A stretch of 15,195 nucleotides of DNA. It comes from Zancudomyces culisetae. Taxonomy: Eukaryota > Kickxellomycota > Harpellomycetes > Harpellales > Legeriomycetaceae. The stretch is from contig LSSK01000849.1 in NCBI GenBank assembly GCA_001969505.1, positions 1-15,195 on the forward strand. Direction: 5' to 3'. Of this stretch, positions 8,546 through 15,195 are shown piece by piece; position 1 is the first letter of the stretch; each line of letters opens with the position of its first letter. Position numbers and translations under genes: made by a program. Under the pieces are notes generated by a model. That model was not told the origin of the DNA. It saw nothing but the letters and a program-made list of their open reading frames with translations, and did no database searches.

Positions 8546-10279
8546 ATGAAAATTATTAATAATGACGGAAATGCATGCTTACTTAATCCAACACAGTTAA
8601 CAAGCTCGGCAGACGAGCCCCTACAATCTAGGGTACAGCGAATGCTAATGACGCAGATAGTTCAACGATTAAAGGCGTTTGAGGGAGTTTTCGACAGGTT
8701 TCTTATAGGTCACAAACATCTTGGAGTTATGAGCGAAAAGTTAATACGAGAATATGTAAAAAGAGATGTAGAACGAATGGTTCGGGAGAATAGAAACAAC
8801 CCAGCCCAACTAAAGACGATAATTCGAACCTTTGGGCCTGTGCTATCCAACGGTGCAACGAACATAAAGCAAGATGTATATCTTTCACCTTCGCAGGTGC
8901 TTTGGGAAAATTCCGAGACATCGCGAGTTGAAGAGGAGAGCGTGTGGGGAGGGATATTCGCGGAGAGTATTTCGAAAAAGGAGTATGAGTTATGCGGAGA
9001 ATTTGTAGAGGAAAAGGAGCCATTGTTTTGTGGAGAATTGGATTTTGAAGACGAAGTTGAGGACGAGAATAAGGTGAAAGAAAAAGAAAACGAACGAGGG
9101 CGACACAGTGAGAGAGAAATTGATATTTCTGACGAAATATGTGGAGATGAAGAGGGAGAGGTCACAGCACGGGGTTCTGTTGAGCTCGATGTATTTAGTA
9201 GTTCCACGATAGAGGCAAACTCGACAGAGAGATGTCTCGATAGTGAGAACGAAGAGGAAAATAACAGCGATAACGAACATAATAGCGACAATAATAACGA
9301 TAACGACAATGATGATGAGACTACTTCACAGATAACAGTGTGTGATGATAACTACAGCGACAATGAAACCTATAACTATGGGCTGCTAAGTTATCAAGAC
9401 ATGCTCGGCACAGGGAAAGGAACGCACGAATATTACCACGGAGGAAAAAAGGGCTCAAGAAGTTTTGAGGCCTCACTGATGCAACGAATGAACGAAAATT
9501 TGAGACCCGAGGCGGACGATCTCGGCGACAAAACACCGCGATCTGAGTCTTCAACGATACACGAATGTGAAGAGTTTCCAGTAGCGTTGTGCGAAGACAA
9601 AAGAACTGTTTTTCAACTTTTCACTAGTTTGGGAATTGATTGGTGTCGGTATTGCGGAACCACCGAAGGCATAAATTGGCGACCTGGCCCATGGGGAAAA
9701 CGAACTCTTTGTAACAAGCACGGTTGTGACTATAAAGGATATGGTTTTGCTTCGAAAACTCCTCGACTTGATTTGCGTAGCTTTATTGGCGAAACAGTTG
9801 AACAGAGAATTATGCCTGTGCTACAATCATATTGTTATGTCTGCCTATCCGATAAATCCCCTGAAGAAGACCCGTTGCTTTCATGTATTGGCTGTCCGAA
9901 CTCTTATCATCTCAAATGCTACGAAAAATCTCATTCTACCCTTCCTTATAGCCAGCTTCCTTGGCTTTGTCATTCCGCTTGCAGAGATTCTTTTCGAAAA
10001 AAGCGCATCGTTGTCGAGCTTCAAAAAAGAAAACTTCCTTTTATGTGCTCTTCTTCTCTAAAAAGGTTCTCTTCGGAATCCTCAGATATTTCTCTCTCCC
10101 CTCCTGCCTCTTCTCTTTCTCCTGCCTCTCCTCCTTCTTCTCGGAAAAGGTCTCCTTCTACTTCTCCTGCCTTTGAACCTGAATTAAAATCCACCAGATC
10201 TCTTAAAAAGCGCAAATCTGGTCGTCCTCTCAAACTCTCTTCCAAAGGCCTAACCTCTGGAATTTGTCTGACCGGCTAG
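8546..10279 (+). CDS. nuclear regulator with atypical GATA finger and PHD finger
   Basis: 577 residues from the first ATG at 8546; the frame is open upstream only through a TTG. The N-terminal 100 residues are predicted helical and basic. A long acidic section follows (about 150-275), with an Asp/Asn/Glu-rich tract at 232-260. A GATA-like finger spans 367-394: Cys367, Cys370, then WRPGPWGKRTLCNKHGC, where the usual fourth Cys position (CNxC) is His392 and Cys394 lies two residues later. A C4HC3 PHD finger follows: Cys430, 433, 447, 450, His455, Cys458, 475 and 479. The tail is rich in Ser, Pro, Lys and Arg, with a KSGRPLK segment like a weak AT-hook. GATA fingers bind DNA and PHD fingers read histone tails, so a chromatin-bound transcription regulator is inferred, possibly part of a histone deacetylase complex. 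I cannot name the orthologue. The last 250 nt are strongly pyrimidine-rich on the sense strand. Confidence 0.85.
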   Translation: MKIINNDGNACLLNPTQLTSSADEPLQSRVQRMLMTQIVQRLKAFEGVFDRFLIGHKHLGVMSEKLIREYVKRDVERMVRENRNNPAQLKTIIRTFGPVLSNGATNIKQDVYLSPSQVLWENSETSRVEEESVWGGIFAESISKKEYELCGEFVEEKEPLFCGELDFEDEVEDENKVKEKENERGRHSEREIDISDEICGDEEGEVTARGSVELDVFSSSTIEANSTERCLDSENEEENNSDNEHNSDNNNDNDNDDETTSQITVCDDNYSDNETYNYGLLSYQDMLGTGKGTHEYYHGGKKGSRSFEASLMQRMNENLRPEADDLGDKTPRSESSTIHECEEFPVALCEDKRTVFQLFTSLGIDWCRYCGTTEGINWRPGPWGKRTLCNKHGCDYKGYGFASKTPRLDLRSFIGETVEQRIMPVLQSYCYVCLSDKSPEEDPLLSCIGCPNSYHLKCYEKSHSTLPYSQLPWLCHSACRDSFRKKRIVVELQKRKLPFMCSSSLKRFSSESSDISLSPPASSLSPASPPSSRKRSPSTSPAFEPELKSTRSLKKRKSGRPLKLSSKGLTSGICLTG

Positions 10280-10537
10280 TTTGTGACCATCCGCATTCCC
10301 ATCCCCATTCCCCTTCTTCTTTTGTATTTAAGGCCCTACTTCCCCTATACACCCTCCTCATTTTTTCCTTGCTTTAGGGTGAGGGGGGAGGAGTTGTTGG
10401 GCTTTTGATTCTATATATATTCATCTTTTGTTAATTACTCAACTTTCAAGTAGACATTTTATTTTTATTCCTTTACCTCACACTTGTTTAGCTATTGTAA
10501 CATTATTTTCTTTTAAAAAATTACCTAAAAATATATC

Positions 10538-10543
10538 AATAAA
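10538..10543 (+). terminator. poly(A) signal candidate of the GATA-PHD gene
   Basis: AATAAA lies about 260 nt after the stop at 10279 and is followed by a T-rich run. Assigned by motif and position. Confidence 0.4.
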
Positions 10544-11209
10544 TGTTTTTTTCTTCTCTTTACTCTGATCGTCCTAGGCACGTTCCATTAAATAACCACC
10601 TAATTTTTATGGTCAGTACCAGTACTCAAACCAAACTGCTAAAACATTTTTCCCCTTTATATATGTATTATAGTGTATTTAATGAAGTAAATCACATAAA
10701 GCTACAAAAAAATAATCTTAATTAATATGCATCTAACCAACTCCCACCGTTCCTCTGGGGGCTCCATATGCATTGGGGGTTGATTCAAGGTTATATAAAT
10801 CGTTAATTCACATACTGTACACTACAGAGTGATGTATTACAAATATATTTTTGATTGTATCTGAGCATTCATTTAGCTATAAAAATATCTTGATCATCTC
10901 CTAGAGTTATTTAGACAAACTGCTTCACTTTACAAAGTTATAGGATCCAACACTCATAGTCACAAAATAGGTATTTCGTGTATCCAGTCACATTGTGTGT
11001 GACTGTGTGAGCATGTACACTCAGCACAAATAACCATATTACAAAACCTTATCTAAAAAAATATCAAGTTGCTGGTTTTGTAGCTTTGATTTTCAAGCTA
11101 GCATATCCAAACAAAGAACATCTAGTCTTAAAATATCCTATTTTTTTCTTTGCAAATGATAAAAAGACAATGTAGACACCACACCCTGGTCTAAATAAAG
11201 CATTTTTCT
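10544..11209. other. convergent intergenic region, no gene seen
   Basis: Sequence between the 3' ends of the plus-strand GATA-PHD gene and the minus-strand membrane-protein gene. It is AT-rich, with short TG/CA-rich patches near 10990-11015. A 60-codon frame at 10543-10725 begins inside the AATAAA-T-run area and has no motif. Nothing else is supported. Confidence 0.5.
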
Positions 11210-11636
11210 TCAAATATACATAATCAAATTATCTAATCTAAATAAAATAAACATCCATATCAAAAATCCAAAAAATAATACAAACCCAAGTGTTACTAGT
11301 ATTACTAGTATTATGATTTTGTAAGTTTTAGCTGTTAAAAAAATGCAAGATTAACTATTTTTATACAGCGGCCAGGGTCACACATTTGAGAGTAAATACA
11401 ATCTCAAAACTAGAATAGTTTAACCTTGATAATTACACCAATATCCTCCCACCGTTGAAAGTGCTTGACAGAACCTCCACTAGACATTGGGGACTCGCAC
11501 GTTTGAACCATCTGTCCTATTGTTTTGGGACAGGCTATAAACATTATGATAGCAAAATAGCTTGTGTAGGAAATCAAAGATATACCAATTATGTATATTT
11601 CGTATGTTTGTAAAAATTCATATAGACAGCCATTAT
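11210..11636 (-). CDS. small spliced membrane protein, 5' end unresolved
   Basis: I do not recognise the family. Two minus-strand exons fit together. Exon 11636-11439 encodes a hydrophobic segment around IYIIGISLISYTSYFAIIMF, then a Cys-containing loop ending QRWEDI. A 107-nt phase-1 intron (11438-11332) begins GTGTAA and ends in TTTTTTTAACAG. The final exon, 11331-11210, encodes a second, very hydrophobic helix (around KIIILVILVTLGFVLFFGFL) and stops at TGA 11212-11210. The first exon seen here probably starts after GTGATAG, with CTGAT upstream as branch site, so an earlier exon is needed. A possible start is ATG at 11761-11759, which leads into a Cys-Cys motif and a third hydrophobic stretch, but its only donors are phase 0 and do not match. 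Overall it resembles a multi-pass protein such as a tetraspanin- or Sur7-like protein; this is inference only. Confidence 0.5.
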
Positions 11637-11741
11637 CTATCACGCATCCTCATCAGTGATGGATACTACCAAAACCTCTAAAGCACAAGGAGTGTGTAAA
11701 ATACATAGCTGTATATTTGCGGGTTTTTAACATTGCAGCAG

Positions 11742-11747
11742 TTTATT
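11742..11747 (-). terminator. poly(A) signal of the secreted-protein gene
   Basis: AATAAA on the minus strand (TTTATT on plus), 103 nt after the stop codon of the 11850-12539 gene. Assigned by motif and position. Confidence 0.5.
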
Positions 11748-11849
11748 TTTAAATTTATCATGCAAACGAGCTGTATCTATAGTGCAAGTGTCGAATCCAA
11801 TGAAAAAATATATAAAAAAATCTATTCTAGCAATTTAAAAGAAAGGTTT

Positions 11850-12539
11850 CTAAAAGAGAGAGAATTTTATTGATCTTGCGGCTCCACCAATACCAAGACC
11901 TGGGATATTCTTTGAAGATGTTAGGGACCTTCTAGATGCAATAAAACAGCGCCCTACACAGTTTGGTTTTGCACAAATTGTGACTCTTCCTCTTCCTTTT
12001 TTACCGTTGTCAAACTTTGCACTTCCAGTGGCTGGAATGTTATAGCAGAAATTAAGTGATAGAAATTTGACTTTGCTTGTTCCTTTGTAATTAACATTGC
12101 TGAAGCGCTGAAGCTTCATTTTTGGCATAGGACGGCGGCGAATGGGACGGCGGCGAACAACAGGACGGTAGCAAATATGATGGTAGCGAACAACAGGACG
12201 GCGGCGAATAGGGCGGCAGCGAACAGCAGGACGGCGGACAGGAGGGCGACGGATAGCACGAGGAGCAGAACTAGAGCTGGGGGCGGAGGCGGGAGCAGAA
12301 GCAGCAACAGGGGCAGGAGGAGGAGGAGTGACAGAAGCAGTAACAGGAGCAGTAACAGGAGCAGTAACAGGAGCAGTAACAGGAGCAGTAACAGGAGGAG
12401 CGATAGGAGTAGGTGCAGCAGCAGGAGCGGAGCTGACTTCTACTTGTTTAGTTTCGGAAACCTGAGCTGAGTCTGAGGTGCCGTACACACTGGCCATACC
12501 AATGCTCACACACAACATGCTGAATACGTAAAATTTCAT
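11850..12539 (-). CDS. secreted PVTA-repeat protein with beta/gamma-crystallin-like domain
   Basis: 229 residues, single exon, start at the first ATG (12539). The N-terminus MKFYVFSMLCVSIGMASVYG is a clear signal peptide, probably cut after Gly20, so the protein enters the secretory pathway. Residues about 38-93 are Ala/Pro/Val/Thr/Ser-rich with repeated PVTA, likely an O-glycosylated stalk. Residues 96-138 are Arg/Pro-rich repeats (RRP, PVVR) with Cys108 and Cys123, strongly basic. Residues 143-229 form a compact domain with Cys165, 189, 194 and 198. Its pattern (FSNVNYKG, then FCYNIP, then NCVGRC, and finally GGAARSIKF) fits two Greek-key motifs of the beta/gamma-crystallin type. A cell-wall or extracellular role is inferred; the exact function is unknown. 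A TATA box precedes it and AATAAA follows. The two repeat blocks are GC-rich in an AT-rich region and look recently expanded. Confidence 0.85.
   Translation of the reverse strand: MKFYVFSMLCVSIGMASVYGTSDSAQVSETKQVEVSSAPAAAPTPIAPPVTAPVTAPVTAPVTAPVTASVTPPPPAPVAASAPASAPSSSSAPRAIRRPPVRRPAVRCRPIRRRPVVRYHHICYRPVVRRRPIRRRPMPKMKLQRFSNVNYKGTSKVKFLSLNFCYNIPATGSAKFDNGKKGRGRVTICAKPNCVGRCFIASRRSLTSSKNIPGLGIGGAARSIKFSLF
12120..12262 (-). repeat. degenerate Arg-Pro coding repeats
   Basis: On the plus strand, variants of GGACGGCGGCGAA recur several times with irregular spacing and substitutions. On the coding strand they specify the RRP/PVVR-rich linker of the secreted protein. Older and more diverged than the PVTA repeats. 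Confidence 0.6.
12337..12396 (-). repeat. five perfect 12-bp tandem repeats (PVTA-coding)
   Basis: GCAGTAACAGGA is repeated five times without a mismatch, in frame with the secreted protein, each unit coding one PVTA. More diverged copies flank it. Perfect identity at the DNA level points to recent slippage or unequal exchange. Confidence 0.95.
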
Positions 12540-12640
12540 TTTGCTTGGTTAGCTTTTGGTTTTTTTGTTTTTTTGTCTAGTATGTCTATTTTTGTTCTAC
12601 TTGAGATACGTTTTTAACTACTTGGAGGAAATTGTAACCT

Positions 12641-12648
12641 CTTTTATA
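12641..12648 (-). promoter_or_regulatory. TATA box of the secreted-protein gene
   Basis: TATAAAAG on the minus strand, about 100 nt before the ATG at 12539. Initiation 25-35 nt downstream would leave a leader of about 70 nt. A strong TATA box fits a regulated or abundantly expressed secreted protein. Confidence 0.6.
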
Positions 12649-13909
12649 CTTTCTTTTTCAAATCAAAACTAATGCAAAATACCAATGCTTATTGTCTCAA
12701 TGTTAAAACAAACTTTTTATTTATTATACCTACACAAGACTAGAATATCGAATCATAGCTACAAGTTACTGCATTAATTCTAGGTTAAAAAATACAGCCC
12801 AAAAGTAAATGTGGTTTTCAAGTCCTAGACTCAGAATTGTATATCACTATTGATATTCATAAAAGTAATTCATGCAAGTGAGTTATTCTTTTTTTGTTCT
12901 ACATTTATAGTACTAGATCAGATAAGTAAAAATAAAAATAGTGTGTGGTGTTCTTTTGCAATGAAGTAGCCCTAGCCTTGATTAATTTTCACCTCTAGAA
13001 GTTTGCCTATATTACAAGTATAATCCTCCTCTTATACATTTTTAACAATCCTCTAGCAACCAATCTACGAGCTATAATGGCTGATCAATAATTTTTGAAG
13101 CGCTCAAAAGCTTTGGTTCTAGCTAGCACTTAATCAGTATGCATTAATAATACGGGAATCCAGATTTTGCAGTTGGATAAAAGGTTACTAACCATTTGCA
13201 ATTAACAAGTAAAAGAACACGAGTGAGTGATTATTGGCGCAATAAGCTGTACTCATTTGAGGAACAAAAATATTTTTAGTAAGTCATTTTCCGGTTCTAA
13301 ATGAACCACGGACTTTAAATATTACTAGTGAAAATAATACGTATTTGATTATTGTTATGTATTAAAGAGTTAGACTAAAGTACATTTTAACTATAGGACA
13401 ACATAAAATAGTGAAAATAACCAAAATAATTAAAATAACTATTTTAATATTTAGATGGACTAGAATTCCCCTTCAGTTGTTTGGAAGTGATAATGCTCAT
13501 ATTTACCAAACGTTCCAACATTACATTAGCAGTATTAACAGTTATTATAATTAATTTCGTGTTCTTGATTAAATTTTTATTTTTTTCAATTTTATATTTC
13601 ATCTGATTCAAACCTTGATACATTCTATTGAAAATGAAGGATGGTTAGCCATACTGAAAAAAGGATATTCTTATTAATTGCAGAGTAAAGTTTTGAGGTG
13701 TATTTCCGTACAGGTTCCATCGTGTTAGTATTGCTATTAAGGTTCTGAATTGTATTTAGTATATTAAATTATTCTTAGTTAAACTTTCGTGACCTCTGAT
13801 GTTAATGATCAGCGGAGAGTTGTACTAAACATTATGTGATACAATTATGTGAGACCATAATGGTTTGAACTTGAATGACATTTTCTCCTTTTCTGTCTCG
13901 TTTCTATCT
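12649..13909. other. intergenic region between divergent genes, no gene seen
   Basis: AT-rich sequence upstream of both the minus-strand secreted-protein gene and the candidate plus-strand gene at 13910. I see no coding-like frame, RNA gene or long repeat. The last 30 nt before 13910 are strongly pyrimidine-rich, as in many fungal leaders. Confidence 0.5.
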
Positions 13910-14295
13910 ATGAAATTAAATTTAAAGTATGTTATCAAACATTCTAAGGACTCTTATGTGAGTACTCTGAGTTTATTCCACACAACCCTGGTAGCATGTA
14001 TTTTTTAAATTTTTATAATGTTTTATTTGTTGTCGAATATATTTACTCCCAGTTTATCTCGAACGCAGTTATATATCTTAGCTAATGTTATATTTATTTT
14101 TGTCAGTCCGTGGTCCAAAAGCGAGGTATCAGCTCCCTATTAGCTATGAATATTGCGAAATACAACTGTACATACGTTGCATATTGTTTACAACACGCTT
14201 TTTTTCAAATTCTGGACAACGATACTTCAATATGCTTTTCAACTCATTCCAATTTAGCGAATCTGCTATTTATTGGGCATCAATTTGTTGAATAG
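13910..14295 (+). CDS. candidate two-exon small protein
   Basis: I do not recognise the product. ATG at 13910 follows a pyrimidine-rich leader and opens 16 codons (MKLNLKYVIKHSKDSY). These end exactly at a perfect GTGAGT donor (13958). A 149-nt intron with a CTAAT branch-like site about 23 nt before a strong TTATTTTTGTCAG acceptor ends at 14106. The frame continues without interruption (phase 0) from 14107 to TAG 14293-14295, giving 78 residues in all. The second exon is Cys- and Leu-containing, around ISSLLAMNIAKYNCTYVAYC. A competing frame (from the same acceptor, phase 1) is also open for about 60 codons, and another strong acceptor lies at 14409 before a further open frame to 14557, so the 3' structure is uncertain. 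It could also be a decayed transposase fragment. Confidence 0.35.
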
Positions 14296-15104
14296 ACATA
14301 TTGAAACAACCCTGTTTTCAAAGAAATACATAGTATTCCTGTATCTGCTTTCTTCAACTCAACTGATCAAGCATGAGTTATTACTTGCTATTTTCTTATT
14401 TTTATCTAGCCGTGTAGAGACAAAAATTGTGCTAGAAAAGTTAATATGTACCCTAAAAACGCTAAAACAGTGTATTGGTTTTCTTCAAAGTAAAGCAAGC
14501 GTCATTACTACAGATTTAGTAGGATTTAAGATGGTAGTGGTGGATATGATTTTATAGTTTCATTTCCTTCTATTCCATCTACATTTTTTATCACTTTGAA
14601 TTGGGTTTTTACTACATTTATGTAGGGATAGATAGTTTTTAGAACTGGAAGCTCAGAGCTTTTTGTTTTTCAAAGTCTTTACACTTTATTTATAAAGTAT
14701 TAATATTTATAAAAGACTGAATTATATTTATTAAACCAAACATTAAATAATAAATATTATTCTAAACTTTTTGAACAGAGCTTAAAAACTGCTACAAACT
14801 AGACCAGTAGATTTAGAGCAATTCGGTTTAAAATATTGTGGTAATTAATAAAGTAAACATTTTACATATTAACACACAAGTTATACAACACTTGAAGTTC
14901 TTATAATATTCTTTTACTAGTACCAAAACATGTTTTTATACATCAAAACCTCCAATACCAGTTAAAAAAACATAGACAATAGAATAATAGAGTAGTGAAT
15001 AGAATAAAAACTAAATGAAAAAGTGTATATTCCTGTCACTGATTCAACATTCAGTCAAGTTTGTTGATTTTAAAAAATAAGTCATTTCGAACTATGTTTA
15101 TTTC
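14296..15104. other. mostly noncoding, with an open frame at 14410-14557
   Basis: A very strong pyrimidine tract ends in TAG at 14409, followed by open frames in two phases: a phase-2 one to TAG at 14557, and a phase-0 one of 28 codons. No donor with a matching phase was found upstream, apart from weak GTTGAA (14287) or an early GTATCA (14126). The rest, to 15096, is AT-rich with nothing recognisable. Confidence 0.35.
15097..15102 (-). terminator. poly(A) signal after the terminal exon at 15105
   Basis: AATAAA on the minus strand begins two nt after the TAG at 15107-15105. The close spacing is unusual but fits a short 3' UTR. Confidence 0.35.
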
Positions 15105-15173
15105 CTACTTTTTCATTCCATCGCTCTCATCACCACCACTACCACCACTGCATCCATTTTGGGTTTCAAAATC
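15105..15173 (-). CDS. probable last exon of a minus-strand gene cut by the window edge
   Basis: After a CAG acceptor (15176-15174) the minus strand reads 22 codons starting DFETQNGCSGGSGGDESDG and ends at TAG 15107-15105. The Gly/Ser/Asp/Glu-rich end looks like a disordered C-terminus. The upstream intron and exons lie beyond 15195, so frame and gene cannot be confirmed here. Confidence 0.35.
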   Translation of the reverse strand, partial: DFETQNGCSGGSGGDESDGMKK

Positions 15174-15195
15174 CTGTCATGTTTGCAATTCTATT

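Noticed and set aside
8710-9309. 199-codon minus-strand frame within the GATA-PHD gene
   Set aside because: Ser/Leu-rich mirror of the acidic and purine-rich coding strand; a shadow of the real gene.
12177-12470. Plus-strand frame of SSNR repeats opposite the secreted protein
   Set aside because: Produced by the 12-bp repeats read on the other strand; no signal or domain.
14085-14557. hAT-like transposase remnant
   Set aside because: A faint resemblance of the Leu/Lys pattern near the end to hAT C-termini, but no catalytic residues, terminal repeats or target duplications; a spliced small gene fits at least as well.

Overview
The window looks like nuclear DNA of a fungus. It is AT-rich, has short GT-AG introns with CTAAC/CTGAT-like branch points, AATAAA signals after stop codons, and a proteasome ATPase whose motifs read as fungal Rpt3. 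An early-diverging lineage such as Mucoromycota is my guess; nothing here proves it. There is no bacterial-style operon, no rRNA, CRISPR or intact transposon, and I found no convincing tRNA.

Layout from left to right. Positions 1-632 hold the 3' part of a spliced or decayed plus-strand gene of unknown family. Positions 1310-2545 hold an intact, intronless rpt3 (26S proteasome ATPase). Positions 3310-5055 hold a three-exon plus-strand gene for a 484-residue, mostly disordered protein that ends in a five-cysteine cluster and one membrane helix. A gene-poor stretch of 3.5 kb follows (5056-8545). It carries a cluster of ACGCGT boxes and an E2F-like site, and is G-rich on the plus strand. Positions 8546-10279 hold a large single-exon ORF for a nuclear regulator with an atypical GATA finger next to a PHD finger.

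Positions 11210-11636 hold two minus-strand exons of a small membrane protein; the second exon was found only by splice reading. Positions 11850-12539 hold a minus-strand secreted protein with PVTA repeats, an Arg-Pro-rich linker and a C-terminal beta/gamma-crystallin-like domain, driven by a clear TATA box. Positions 13910-14295 hold a candidate two-exon small gene. Positions 15105-15173 look like the last exon of a minus-strand gene that continues beyond the window.

The genes do not form a pathway: proteasome, membrane, chromatin and secreted functions sit side by side as in ordinary fungal chromosome arms. The points most worth a second look are the hidden spliced genes, the GATA-PHD protein with Cys-to-His in its finger, the cell-cycle-box cluster before it, and the repeat-built secreted protein.
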